64,000 nt of DNA from Chromatocurvus halotolerans (GTDB taxonomy: Bacteria; Pseudomonadota; Gammaproteobacteria; Pseudomonadales; Halieaceae): NCBI RefSeq assembly GCF_004340525.1, contig NZ_SLWX01000001.1:310001-374000 (forward strand), given 5' to 3'. Positions 1 to 9,384 of the stretch are shown piece by piece. The notes below the pieces were generated by a model that did no database searches, was not told where the DNA came from, and worked only from the letters and a program-made list of their open reading frames with translations. Positions within the stretch are counted from its first letter, which is position 1, and each line of letters opens with the position of its first letter. The translations under genes were made by a program, and so were the position numbers.

Positions 1-1
1 C

Positions 2-1015
2 AAGCGCCCTGCCACGATTGCCGCTTTCCGCGAGAGCCTTCTGCCAAAGCGGCGCAGCGGGGCGCTTCTCGCATTCGGAGCCGCTGCCGTTGTCACCCTG
101 GCTGCCGGTGGCTGGTATGCCTACGACCAGCATCGAGAGGAAACCAGGGCGCAAGAAGCGATCGCCGATCGCCTGCAGACTGCCAAGGACTGCTATATCA
201 GCCGGGATTACGCCTGCGCGGCCGAGAACGCGCTGGTCGTGCGCAATCTTGCGCCAGGTAGCAGCGAAGCCGAGACTTTGCTGGCAGCCGCACGCAGCGC
301 GGAGGCAAAAGCCGAGCAGGAGGCAATGATCGATAACCGTCTCAAGGCGGCGAAAGATTGTATCCAGTCCAACGACTATGCCTGCGCGCAACGCCGGCTG
401 ACGTCCCTGCTGGATGTCGTGCCAGACCAGTTGGAAGCTCAACAGATGCTGCGGGAGACAAGGGACGCACAGCAAAGCGCACAGATTGCAGCGCTGCTGC
501 AGACAGCGGAGGCCTGTGTGTCCGGCGGCGACATTGACTGCGCCCGCACCGCGCTCGGTGAGGCACAGGCGACCGGCGCAAGCGCCTCGGAATTGATTCC
601 CGTACAGCGCGGCCTGGACGGACTCGTGGAGGCGCGACTGGCGGCGGCAAGAAATCGCCAGGAGCGCGAGCAATTCATTGCCGATGAAGCGCAGGCCTGT
701 CTTGAACGCGAGGATTTTGCCTGCGCCGACGACCGCGTGGGTCTGCTGCGCGATCTCAATCCAGATAATCCTGTAGCCAGTGAACTGGAGCGGGCGATAG
801 CCGCAGGCAGGGAGCAGCGGCAGTTCCGGCTGCAGACGGTGGCCGGATTCCTCAGTGAGGCAGAAACCTGCTTCGCCCGCAAGGACTACAGCTGTGCCAT
901 CGCAAAATCCGAATCCGCCCTCTCGATAATCCCGGCATACGCGGCTGCGAAAAAAATGAGAGAACGGGCGAACGAGGCCCAGAAAAAGGCTAAACTCAGT
1001 ATATCGATAGAATAA
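2..1015 (+). CDS. C-terminal part of membrane protein with five Cys-pair repeats (probable Ser/Thr kinase)
   Basis: The frame is open from the window edge, so the 5' end is missing and 337 residues are visible. The first residues, RPATIAAF and following, resemble the end of a Hanks-type kinase C-lobe. A basic stretch and one hydrophobic segment (about residues 20-41) come next, then an extracytoplasmic region. That region holds five degenerate repeats of about 35-60 residues, each with a core C-x7-C as in AKDCYISRDYACA, KDCIQSNDYACA, EACVSGGDIDCA, QACLEREDFACA and ETCFARKDYSCA. The helical TPR-like spacing suggests one disulfide per repeat, which is inference. The kinase assignment rests only on the RPAT-like tail, because no catalytic motif is in the window. 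The next gene starts 9 bases downstream and could be a partner. Confidence 0.6.
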   Translation, partial: KRPATIAAFRESLLPKRRSGALLAFGAAAVVTLAAGGWYAYDQHREETRAQEAIADRLQTAKDCYISRDYACAAENALVVRNLAPGSSEAETLLAAARSAEAKAEQEAMIDNRLKAAKDCIQSNDYACAQRRLTSLLDVVPDQLEAQQMLRETRDAQQSAQIAALLQTAEACVSGGDIDCARTALGEAQATGASASELIPVQRGLDGLVEARLAAARNRQEREQFIADEAQACLEREDFACADDRVGLLRDLNPDNPVASELERAIAAGREQRQFRLQTVAGFLSEAETCFARKDYSCAIAKSESALSIIPAYAAAKKMRERANEAQKKAKLSISIE

Positions 1016-1024
1016 ACGAGGGAC

Positions 1025-1690
1025 ATGGGCATGCGACAGCTGGTATCGATTCTGACACTAACGGCGCTGGCCACCGGTCACACCCAGGCGGGCTTTCTCG
1101 ACGATCTGTTGAAGACCGCGAAGGATGCCGCCAAGGAAACAGCGGAGGACACCGCGAAAGATCTGGTTGCCGAAACAACGGAGCAGTTGATACGCGGCAT
1201 GTTTGTTGGCTATACCTCCAGGCAGACCCGGTCGGACACCGAGGTGGCCCGGGAATTCGAGAAGGATCACGGCGATCTGCCGGTCAATGCCCAGGTGTCT
1301 TCCTACCGCACGGAAATACAGCCCGGCGCTTCCGTGCGCCCTGGGACGGAGGTCAGGGTGCGGTCCTGGATCGAGGTAACGCCGGGGCGCAGCGGTGACC
1401 GGCCCGTCATCGAGGAGCGTCTGACGATCTGGGACAATGAGGACAACTCGATCGCGCTAAAGGGAATGACCAAGGCCGCCGCTGAGCGCGCAGGCGCCTT
1501 CCGGGGTGAGTTCACTTTCACCCTGCCCGAGGGCTTGCCACAGGGAGTGTACCCGGTGAGCACCAGTCTCATGCTCAACGGCGAGCCCGTGGGTGACCAG
1601 AAGCACGGACTTCAGCTGGTGCTGCGGGTGGCACCAGCTGGCAACCTGACGCTCGTTGCTCTGAACGCCGGGACAAGCCCGATACCCTGA
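1025..1690 (+). CDS. Exported protein of unknown function
   Basis: This 221-residue protein begins with a signal peptide (MGMRQLVSILTLTALATGHTQA), cleaved probably after TQA. A short amphipathic, Lys/Asp/Ala-rich stretch follows (about residues 24-50). The rest looks beta-rich, with phrases such as TEIQPGASVRPGTEVRVRSW and FTFTLPEGLPQGVYPVS that resemble an immunoglobulin-like or filamin-like sandwich. ATG 1025 and ATG 1031 are both possible starts, and the purine run GAGGGA just upstream favours one of these two. I do not recognise the family. It follows the Cys-repeat membrane protein closely and is probably co-transcribed with it. Confidence 0.6.
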   Translation: MGMRQLVSILTLTALATGHTQAGFLDDLLKTAKDAAKETAEDTAKDLVAETTEQLIRGMFVGYTSRQTRSDTEVAREFEKDHGDLPVNAQVSSYRTEIQPGASVRPGTEVRVRSWIEVTPGRSGDRPVIEERLTIWDNEDNSIALKGMTKAAAERAGAFRGEFTFTLPEGLPQGVYPVSTSLMLNGEPVGDQKHGLQLVLRVAPAGNLTLVALNAGTSPIP

Positions 1691-1847
1691 GCCTGGCCAG
1701 CCATCCAGGGCGGCACCGCATGGCGTGCTGCAAACGCTTTGCCTTTTCCGGCAAGGCTTCGAACCGATCCGCTGCTCATATCGTACATTCAATTCTTTGC
1801 CCGGCGTTTTGTCCGGCTACTCACAAACTGAAACTGGCAGTGCTTCT

Positions 1848-2915
1848 GTGAAACGTCAATTCCCCGCCCTGCTACGCCCGCTGGCCATTCTTGCCGGCGC
1901 CGGCGCCATTGCCGTGTTCATGCTCAGCAGCCGCGAGACGCCGGTTGCCCGCAGCATTGACCAGCCGCTGCCGCTGGTGCAGGCCCAGACCATCCGCAAA
2001 ACCGATCTCCCGGTCACCCTTGTCGCCCACGGCAATGTCAGGGCCTGGCGCGAACTCGAGCTTACCGCCGAGGTTACGGGCCGGGTATTGTGGGCATCGG
2101 AGCGTTTTGAGCCCGGCATGGAAGTCGCCGAGGGAGAGCTCCTGCTGCGGATCGACGCCACCGACTACGAGCTGGCACTGGCAGAGGCACAGCAGTCGCT
2201 GGCCAGCGCCGAGCTGACGCTGGCGGATGCCAGGGCCCTTTCACAGAAAGCCCGCGTCAACGAGGCACAGGCGACCGTTGTCGCAGCCAGAGCGCGTATT
2301 GCAAGAGCCCGCCGCGACCTCGACAACACCGAGATACTCGCACCCTACAACGCCGTGATCGACACGGCGCTGGTCGAGGTCGGGCAGTTTATCAGTGCGG
2401 GAACCGAGGTCGGCCGCATTCTCGGCAGCGACAAGGCGGAAGTGCGCCTGCCATTGCTGCAGCGGGATGTGCTGCTAATCGACGGCGCGGGCGAGGTCGC
2501 AGTCACGCTCAGCAGCGGCAGCGGCACGCGACAGCTGCGCTGGACCGGCCGCGTGGCGCGGATTGAATCGCGAATTGACAGCGAGACCCGGGTGATTCCC
2601 GTCGTGGTGGAGGTCCCGGAGCCACTCAACACCGAACGTCACGCCACTCCACTTCCCTTCGGCCTGTTCGTGCGCGCTGAGATTGCCGGCAAATCGCTGG
2701 CAGATGCGGTGCGCATTCCACAGTCGGCGCTCCACGGCGACAGCGATGTCTTTGTGTTCGAGGACGGCAGACTGCAGCGGCGGACGGTCGACGTGGAGCG
2801 ACTGCGCGACGGGCTGGCGCTGATCACGTCAGGTCTGGACGACGGCGACCGCGTTGTCACCACCCGCCTGGATCTCATGTTCGAGGGCATGGCGGTAGAC
2901 CTCGCCGATGAGTGA
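1848..2915 (+). CDS. RND efflux periplasmic adaptor (HlyD/MFP family)
   Basis: This is the membrane fusion subunit linking an inner-membrane RND pump to an outer-membrane channel. A GTG start at 1848 gives 355 residues and an N-terminal hydrophobic anchor (LLRPLAILAGAGAIAVFML). Typical adaptor elements follow in order: a split biotinyl-lipoyl domain (VTGRVLWASERFEPGMEV, then ILAPYNAVIDTALVEVGQFI), a short Ala-rich coiled coil between them, a beta-barrel and a C-terminal membrane-proximal domain (DGLALITSGLDDGDRVV). The frame is open upstream to 1725, but the sequence before 1848 does not look like an export signal. The stop overlaps the pump start by 8 bases, so the two are translationally coupled. 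No TolC-like channel is in the window. Confidence 0.88.
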   Translation: MKRQFPALLRPLAILAGAGAIAVFMLSSRETPVARSIDQPLPLVQAQTIRKTDLPVTLVAHGNVRAWRELELTAEVTGRVLWASERFEPGMEVAEGELLLRIDATDYELALAEAQQSLASAELTLADARALSQKARVNEAQATVVAARARIARARRDLDNTEILAPYNAVIDTALVEVGQFISAGTEVGRILGSDKAEVRLPLLQRDVLLIDGAGEVAVTLSSGSGTRQLRWTGRVARIESRIDSETRVIPVVVEVPEPLNTERHATPLPFGLFVRAEIAGKSLADAVRIPQSALHGDSDVFVFEDGRLQRRTVDVERLRDGLALITSGLDDGDRVVTTRLDLMFEGMAVDLADE

Positions 2916-5900
2916 CCTGCGTGCAGCCCACGAGCGCGGGGCCGTTGCGTGGATGGCACGCAACCCGGTGGCGGCCAACCTGCTTCTGGTTATCGTGGTA
3001 GTGGCGGGCCTGTTCGCCATCGGCGAGCTGGACAAGGAAATCTTCCCGTCGTTTCCCACGGAGACCTTTACCGTCACCGTTCCCTATCCCGGCAGCTCTC
3101 CCGAGGAAGTCGAGCGCGGCATCGTGCTGCGGGTCGAGGAAGCCATACGCGACATCGTCGGCATCAAGGAAATCCGCAGTGAAGCCCGGGAAGGGGTCGG
3201 CATCGTGACCGTGCAGATGGTGCCCGGCAGCGACATGGCCCGCGCCGTCAATCTCGCCAAGGTGCGTATTGACGGCATCGCCTCCTTTCCCGCGGATGCC
3301 GAGGAACCTATTGTCGAAGAGATCGAGTTCTCGACCCGCGCAATACGTGTGAGCCTTTTCGGTGACATCGAGGCACGCAAGCTGAAGGAGCTGACCGAGC
3401 GAGTCCGGGAGGAAGTCCTCGCCCTCGGCGGCATCAGCGAACTGTCGGTCACCGGTGAACGTGACTATGAGATTTCCATCGAACTGTCCGACGAAAAGTT
3501 GCGCGCCTACGACCTGACCTTTGACGGCGTTGTCACGGCCATACGCAACAGCTCCCGCGATCTGCCCGGCGGCATCATGCGCACGGATTCCGGGACTGTC
3601 ACGCTGCGCTCAATATCCCAGGCCTATGACGGTCGAGACTTCGCGCAGCTGACGCTGCTGTCGCGCAACGATGGCACGCAGATACGCCTGGGGGATATCG
3701 CCACGGTGCGTGACAGATTTGCCGAGCAGCCCGTGCTGAGCCTGGTGAACGGCCAGCCGGCGCTGACGCTGGATATCGAGCGCGTCGGCAGCCAGGACGT
3801 TCTGGAAATCACGGAAAAGGTCCGCAATTACGTCGCCATGAAACAGCAGCAGCTGCCCCCGGGGGTCAGTATCGAGGCCTGGAGCGACGCCAGCATCGTG
3901 CTCAAGAGTCGCATTGACCTGATGCTGCGCAATGCCGCCTCGGGTGGACTGCTGGTCATCATCGCCCTGGCCCTGTTTCTCGACCTGTCGCTGGCCTTCT
4001 GGGTGGTTGTCGGCCTGCCCTTTGCGGTCTTCGGCTGTCTGGCGACGCTGCACATTTTCGATCTGCCGGTATCGATCAATCTGTTATCGGTATTTGGCTT
4101 CATTCTGGTGCTGGGACTGCTGGTGGACGACGCCATTGTCACGGCGGAGAGTGCCTATGCGAGGCTCGAGCAGGAAAGAAAGGGCCTGCAGAGCATTATC
4201 GGCGGCGTGCAGCGTGTCTCCACTGCCACCATTTTCGGCGCACTGACCACGGTGGTTGCCTTTGGCCCCAGCCTGTTCGTGAATGAAGGATTTGCCCGCG
4301 TGCTGACCCATCTGGGGCCAGTGGTGATGCTGTGCGTCATTTTTTCCCTGATAGAGACCAAGCTGATTCTGCCGGCGCACCTCGCGCACCTGCGTCCGCC
4401 GGACCCGGAGGCCATCGCCCGCGGCAATCGCTTCAAGCGGGTCCAGCATGCCTTTGCCAGCGGCCTGCAGAGCTTCGCTCGCGGCCCGTACCAGCGCATG
4501 CTGGCGCGCGCGGTCCACTATCGCTACACCACGCTGGCGATTTTTGTCAGCGGCCTGATTATCTGCCTGACACTCATTCCCGCCGGCATTCTGCGGGTTG
4601 TCTTCTTCCCCACCATACCGTCGGACGTTATCCGCGTGAGCGTGGACATGCCCCAGGGCACGCCCTGGCAGAAAACGCATGAGTACGCGCATCGCATTGA
4701 AGCCGCCGCAAACGCCATGAACCAGCGCCACCGCGAACAGGACCCTGAGGGTCGCGATGCCGTCGTGACCATGCTGCTCACCTCCGAGAGTGACACCAGC
4801 GCGGCGCTGCAACTCGAGCTGCTGAAAAGTGAAGATCGCAACATCAGCTCGGACGTGCTCGGACAGTGGCTGCGCGAGGAACTGGGGCCACTGCACGGCG
4901 TTCGTTCCTTCCGGGTGGACAGCAGCGCGGGACCAGGCGGGACGCCCATCGACGTTCAACTCAAGGGCCGTGATCTGGATGAGCTGCGCCGGGCCGCAGC
5001 CGAGCTCAAGCTTGAGCTGGCGAAAGTAGACGGCACCCGGGACATCCGCGACAGCTTCAACTCCGGCGGACGAGAACTGAACATCAAGGTCACGCCGCAG
5101 GGCGAGGCCCTGGGGCTCGGCGACGTCACCCTCGCCAGCCAGGTACGGCAGGCGTTTTTTGGCGCGGAAGTGCAGCGGGTACAGCGCGGTCGCGATGAGG
5201 TCCGGGTCTACGTAAGACTGCCGGAGCAGGAGCGCACCCGCCTGGATGCGCTGCAGGAGCTGTGGATCAATCTCCCCGACGGCAGGCGCGTCCCCTTCCC
5301 CATGGTGGGCACCGCCAGTGAACAGACGGGGCTCAGCGTGATACAGCGGGTTGACCTGTCCCGCGTGGTCAACGTGCAGGCCGACGTCAACAAGAGCGTC
5401 ACGTCATCGAGCGAGGTGATTGCGCTGATCGAGCGCAGCGTACTGCCGGACATCCTCGCGCGCCACCCCAGCGTACGCTACGACGTGGCCGGGGAAGTCG
5501 AGGAGCAGCGCGACACCTCGTCGGGCCTTCTGTATGGCATGATCATCGTGCTTATCCTGATCTATGCGGCGCTCGCCATTCCCCTGAAAAGCTACCTGGA
5601 GCCACTGCTCATCATGTCGGTGATCCCCTTTGGCGTGACGGGCGCGTTCCTGGGACACCTCATTCTCGGGATGGATGTCAGTGTGCTGTCCGCCATCGGC
5701 ATTATCGGGCTTATTGGTGTGGTGGTGAATGACAGCCTGGTGCTGGTGGACCACATCAATCACTACGTGGATGAGGGGCACGACTGGCGCACGGCGGTGC
5801 TGGAAGCCGGGCCCTCGCGATTCCGCGCCATTCTGCTGACCTCACTGACCACCTTCCTCGGCCTGCTGCCCATCCAGCTGGAAACCTCGCTGCAGGCGCA

Positions 5901-6075
5901 GTTCGTCAAACCCATGGCGACCTCCGTCGCCTTCGGGATTTTCTTCTCCACGGCGGTCACGCTGTTCCTGGTGCCGACGCTGTATTACATCTCCCAGGAC
6001 CTGCGGCAGATCTTCACCCCCGGCAGGGTGCGCAATCGTGCGCGGGGAACGACCGCGATGGATTCCACGCCCTGA
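2908..6075 (+). CDS. RND family efflux transporter permease
   Basis: This 1055-residue inner-membrane proton-driven pump has the two-fold AcrB-like arrangement. There is a transmembrane helix after the N-terminus (NLLLVIVVVAGLFAIGEL), a large periplasmic porter loop, a helix cluster around residues 345-490, a second helix at about 545-565, a second porter loop and a final cluster at about 870-1030. Acidic residues in the fourth helix (VLGLLVDDAIVTAESAYARL) match the RND proton-relay motif. The second cluster has VVNDSLVLVDHIN, as in the heavy-metal or hydrophobic-amphiphilic subgroups. The substrate cannot be read from sequence. It forms an operon with the adaptor before it, and a GC-rich hairpin lies just after the stop. 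Confidence 0.93.
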   Translation: MSDLRAAHERGAVAWMARNPVAANLLLVIVVVAGLFAIGELDKEIFPSFPTETFTVTVPYPGSSPEEVERGIVLRVEEAIRDIVGIKEIRSEAREGVGIVTVQMVPGSDMARAVNLAKVRIDGIASFPADAEEPIVEEIEFSTRAIRVSLFGDIEARKLKELTERVREEVLALGGISELSVTGERDYEISIELSDEKLRAYDLTFDGVVTAIRNSSRDLPGGIMRTDSGTVTLRSISQAYDGRDFAQLTLLSRNDGTQIRLGDIATVRDRFAEQPVLSLVNGQPALTLDIERVGSQDVLEITEKVRNYVAMKQQQLPPGVSIEAWSDASIVLKSRIDLMLRNAASGGLLVIIALALFLDLSLAFWVVVGLPFAVFGCLATLHIFDLPVSINLLSVFGFILVLGLLVDDAIVTAESAYARLEQERKGLQSIIGGVQRVSTATIFGALTTVVAFGPSLFVNEGFARVLTHLGPVVMLCVIFSLIETKLILPAHLAHLRPPDPEAIARGNRFKRVQHAFASGLQSFARGPYQRMLARAVHYRYTTLAIFVSGLIICLTLIPAGILRVVFFPTIPSDVIRVSVDMPQGTPWQKTHEYAHRIEAAANAMNQRHREQDPEGRDAVVTMLLTSESDTSAALQLELLKSEDRNISSDVLGQWLREELGPLHGVRSFRVDSSAGPGGTPIDVQLKGRDLDELRRAAAELKLELAKVDGTRDIRDSFNSGGRELNIKVTPQGEALGLGDVTLASQVRQAFFGAEVQRVQRGRDEVRVYVRLPEQERTRLDALQELWINLPDGRRVPFPMVGTASEQTGLSVIQRVDLSRVVNVQADVNKSVTSSSEVIALIERSVLPDILARHPSVRYDVAGEVEEQRDTSSGLLYGMIIVLILIYAALAIPLKSYLEPLLIMSVIPFGVTGAFLGHLILGMDVSVLSAIGIIGLIGVVVNDSLVLVDHINHYVDEGHDWRTAVLEAGPSRFRAILLTSLTTFLGLLPIQLETSLQAQFVKPMATSVAFGIFFSTAVTLFLVPTLYYISQDLRQIFTPGRVRNRARGTTAMDSTP

Positions 6076-6081
6076 GCCGCC

Positions 6082-6103
6082 GCCAGCTGCTGATGCAGCT
6101 GGC
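6082..6103 (+). terminator. Hairpin after RND pump gene
   Basis: A perfect 8-base-pair stem (GCCAGCTG / CAGCTGGC) with a 6-base loop lies 7 bases after the pump stop. It has no following T run, so it may be a weak or factor-assisted terminator, or an mRNA-stabilising end. Confidence 0.4.
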
Positions 6104-6190
6104 CATCAGAAAACGCCCCTCACGCAGCCACGGTCTCGCCAGCGATCAATGGCGTAGCGCCCCTCATTTCGCGCTCTCCTGAAAAAACTC

Positions 6191-6218
6191 TTGAATTACG
6201 AATGAGAACGATTATATT
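6191..6218 (+). promoter_or_regulatory. Promoter with overlapping Fur box for the heme operon
   Basis: TTGAAT (6191-6196) and TATATT (6213-6218) are separated by 16 bases and form a plausible sigma-70 promoter. Between and over the -10 sits AATGAGAACGATTAT (6201-6215), close to the 7-1-7 Fur consensus, so iron-loaded Fur would block RNA polymerase. The receptor start codon is about 40 bases downstream. The arrangement predicts induction of the whole heme block under iron starvation. Confidence 0.75.
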
Positions 6219-6259
6219 TTGTATTGCGTTTCACGTTCAATGGCCTTCAGGAGGTTCCC

Positions 6260-8521
6260 GTGCCTGCCCACCGCACCATTTTCGCAAGCTCATTACTGCC
6301 ACTCTGCTTTCTGCCCTCACTGGTTATCGCGCAATCCACCTCACCGCCACCAGACAACGCCGCTTCTGACGACCGCGACCCCGCTCTGGAAACGGTGACC
6401 GTTGTGGGCACGCGCACCGAGCGCCGCCTGAGTGAAGTGGAAGCGACCATCTCGGTCTACGGACGCGAGGACATCGACCGCTGGCTGGTGCGTGACATTC
6501 AGGACCTGATCCGCTTTGAACCCGGAGTCAGCGTCGCCGGCGGCGGCAGCCGTTTCGGCCTCGAGGGCTTCACCATTCGCGGCATCGGCGGTAACCGCGT
6601 ACTGACCCTGGTCGACGGCATTCGCATGCCAGAGGAGTTTTCTTTCGGCCCCTTCCTCTCGGCCCGGCGCGACTTCGTCGACGTAGACACGATTTCCCGC
6701 GTGGAAATCGCCCGCGGTCCCTCCTCCACGCTTTACGGCAGCGATGCGCTGGGTGGCGTGGTGTCAGTGACCACAAGGGCACCGAACGAGTATGTGTCTG
6801 CCGAAGAGCCACTGTACCTCGACACCAAGGCAGGCTACTCGAGCGAGGACAACAGCGTCATGGGCTCGCTGAACGCCGCGTACGGTACCGAGCGCGTTGC
6901 CGGTCTCATCACCTATACCCAGCGCTCGGCTGAAGAAACACAGACCGCCGGCGACATCGGCGGCTTCGGCAGCGGTCGCAGCAAAGCCGACCCGCAGGCC
7001 ATCGATACCCGCTCTTTCGGCGCCAAACTCGCGGTCAGTCCCTTCGAGGGACACAACCTCATTTTCGCCCTGGATCTACTGGATGCCGACGTTGACACCA
7101 CGCTGCTGTCGGATTTCGGCGAGGTAGCGCGCGGGATTGTCACCGATGCGCGCAATGCACAGGATCAGCGGGAACGCTCCCGCTACAGCCTGAGCTATCG
7201 CTACGATAGCGCCAGCGGCCTGCTGAACAACGCCCAGGTCACGGTGTACCGCCAGACCTCGGAAACGCAGCAGCTGACGCTGGATGAGCGCACCTCACCG
7301 CGGCTCGGCGCCCTCACGCGCGAGCGCCTGTCCACCTTCGAGCAGCAGATCGATGGCCTGTTTGCCCAGGCCAGCCGCTCTGCCCGGGCCTTTGGCGCCG
7401 AGCACACCCTGACCTTCGGCGTCGACTGGTATCGCACGGACAATGCCAACCTGCGCGACGGTGGCACCGTCAGTGCGGTCACGGGCGCCGTGGTGCCCGA
7501 GTTCGCCCCCCTGCCCACGCGGGATTTCCCGCCAACAGAGGTGGAGAACCGCGCACTCTTCCTGCAGGACGAGATGGTGTTTCTCGAGGGGCGCCTGCGC
7601 ATCACGCCCGGACTGCGCTATGACGACTACTCGGCCAGCACCCGTCCGGACGACCTGTATTTCAACGGCAACCCCGGAGTCCCCGCGCCCGAGGATTTTG
7701 ACGATTCCGACCTCACCCTGAAGCTCGGCGCGCTATATCAGTTCACACCGGCAATTGCCGGCTGGGCACGCTACAGCGAGGGCTTTCGCGCGCCGCCTTA
7801 TGACGATGTCAACGTCGGCTTCTCGAACTTTCTCGGCGGCTACAAGACCATAGCGGCACCCGACCTGGCGTCGGAATCCAGTACCGGCTACGAGGTGGGG
7901 CTGCGCTTCAATAATCGCTGGGGCCAGGCACAGCTAGCCGCCTTCACCACTCGCTACGACAACTTCATCGAAGCCAACGTCATCGCGCCCGGGTTCGCGA
8001 CCAGCGGTGGCATTGACCCGGCGGACGGCCTGCTGACCTTCCAGTCGGTGAATCGCGGCGCGGTAGACATTGAGGGGATAGAGTTCCGCGGGCAGCTGGC
8101 CCTTGGCGCCCTCAGCCCCGCCCTCGCCGCATTCTCCCTCGAAGGCGCGGCAGCCTACGCCAGCGGTGAATCCAGCGAAAATATCCCGATCAACACGGTG
8201 GACCCGCTCAGCACCGTGCTCGGACTGCGCTGGGCACCCACACAGTCTGCCTGGAGCAGCGAACTGATCTGGAGCTGGTCGGCGGACAAGGACAGCAGCG
8301 ACATTGACGGTGACCGCTTCGCCACCGACAGCTTTCACCTGTTGGACCTTCTCGTGCATGCCGATCTCTCGGACCGCATCAGCATCGATCTGGGAGTGTT
8401 CAACCTGCTGGATGAACGCTACATCCGCTGGGCCGATACGGCGGGGATCGGCGAGGACAATCCCATGCGCTTTTCGCGGCCCGGTCGCAATGTCAGCATC
8501 AACCTGAGGGCGGTGTGGTGA
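6260..8521 (+). CDS. TonB-dependent heme/hemoglobin-type receptor
   Basis: This outer-membrane receptor imports heme with energy from TonB. The GTG start at 6260 is supported by AGGAGG five bases upstream and gives 753 residues with a signal peptide ending near LVIAQS. The plug carries ETVTVVGTRTERRL (TonB box region), LTLVDGIRMP and VEIARGPSSTLYGSDALGG. The 22-strand barrel ends in an aromatic residue (NLRAVW). The FRAP motif of heme receptors is present (GFRAPPYDDV). The NPNL motif that normally follows is replaced by APDLASESS, and no His lies between the two. The Fur box upstream and four heme-transport genes downstream make heme the most likely substrate. Confidence 0.88.
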   Translation: MPAHRTIFASSLLPLCFLPSLVIAQSTSPPPDNAASDDRDPALETVTVVGTRTERRLSEVEATISVYGREDIDRWLVRDIQDLIRFEPGVSVAGGGSRFGLEGFTIRGIGGNRVLTLVDGIRMPEEFSFGPFLSARRDFVDVDTISRVEIARGPSSTLYGSDALGGVVSVTTRAPNEYVSAEEPLYLDTKAGYSSEDNSVMGSLNAAYGTERVAGLITYTQRSAEETQTAGDIGGFGSGRSKADPQAIDTRSFGAKLAVSPFEGHNLIFALDLLDADVDTTLLSDFGEVARGIVTDARNAQDQRERSRYSLSYRYDSASGLLNNAQVTVYRQTSETQQLTLDERTSPRLGALTRERLSTFEQQIDGLFAQASRSARAFGAEHTLTFGVDWYRTDNANLRDGGTVSAVTGAVVPEFAPLPTRDFPPTEVENRALFLQDEMVFLEGRLRITPGLRYDDYSASTRPDDLYFNGNPGVPAPEDFDDSDLTLKLGALYQFTPAIAGWARYSEGFRAPPYDDVNVGFSNFLGGYKTIAAPDLASESSTGYEVGLRFNNRWGQAQLAAFTTRYDNFIEANVIAPGFATSGGIDPADGLLTFQSVNRGAVDIEGIEFRGQLALGALSPALAAFSLEGAAAYASGESSENIPINTVDPLSTVLGLRWAPTQSAWSSELIWSWSADKDSSDIDGDRFATDSFHLLDLLVHADLSDRISIDLGVFNLLDERYIRWADTAGIGEDNPMRFSRPGRNVSINLRAVW

Positions 8522-9384
8522 ACCGGCGTCGGCAAGGTGGCTGGAAATCTGCGCTGGTCGCCGGCTGTCTTTTCCTGGCGGGCACGACGGCGCAGGCCAT
8601 GAGCTGCGGCGAGGTGGCGGCGGACGCCACACGCATTGCCGTAGCCGGTGGCTCCCTGACAGAGATTCTGTACGAACTGGGCGAGGAGCAGCGCATTGTC
8701 GCAGTCGATCGCACGGCAACCTATCCGGACGCCGCGCAGGCCCTGCCGCAGATCGGCTATGTGCGCGACCTGTCCGCCGAGGGCATTCTGTCACTGGAAC
8801 CCACGCTGGTGCTCGGCGAACACGACATGGGCCCTCCGGAGGTCGTCGCCCAGCTCGAATCCCTCGGCGTGGACATGCTGATTGTGCCAGAGAGCTTTGA
8901 CACCGCCGGTGTTGCCGAAAAAATCCGCTGCGTGGCGGCAGCGGTGGGCAATCCGTCGGCCGGCGAGACATTGGTGGCGAGCACGCTGGCGCCCCTGGAA
9001 AAACAGACCGGGACCGAGGCACGCGGCGTCGTGCTGCTGGGCGTGCGCGGCGGCGCACCCCTCGCGGCGGGCCGCAACACCTCGGGTCACGGCCTGTTGA
9101 CCATGGCTGGCCTGGACAACGCCATGCGCGACATCGACGGCTGGAAAGGCGTCTCGGAGGAGGCAATGCTACTGGCCGCCCCGGATTTCATCGTCATCAC
9201 CCAGCGCGGCCTGGATGACGCCGGCGGCATGCAGGCCCTGCTGGCGCATCCGGCACTGCGCCTGACGCCGGCGGCGCAGAACCGGCGCATCATCGCGATG
9301 GACGGCATGGCGATGCTCGGCTTCGGCCCACGCACCCTGGCCACCGCCGCAGCGCTGCGCGCAGAGCTGGAGGCAATCCGATGA
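8518..9384 (+). CDS. hmuT: Heme ABC transporter substrate-binding protein
   Basis: This periplasmic binding protein of the BtuF/HmuT class (about 288 residues) delivers heme to the HmuUV importer. A signal peptide (LVAGCLFLAGTTAQAMS) is followed by the class signature RIAVAGGSLTEILYELG and by LVLGEHDMGPPEVVAQLESLG. GTG 8518 overlaps the receptor TGA in GTGA. An in-frame GTG at 8515 is an alternative start. Its stop overlaps the permease start in ATGA, so the series is translationally coupled. Confidence 0.88.
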   Translation: MNRRRQGGWKSALVAGCLFLAGTTAQAMSCGEVAADATRIAVAGGSLTEILYELGEEQRIVAVDRTATYPDAAQALPQIGYVRDLSAEGILSLEPTLVLGEHDMGPPEVVAQLESLGVDMLIVPESFDTAGVAEKIRCVAAAVGNPSAGETLVASTLAPLEKQTGTEARGVVLLGVRGGAPLAAGRNTSGHGLLTMAGLDNAMRDIDGWKGVSEEAMLLAAPDFIVITQRGLDDAGGMQALLAHPALRLTPAAQNRRIIAMDGMAMLGFGPRTLATAAALRAELEAIR

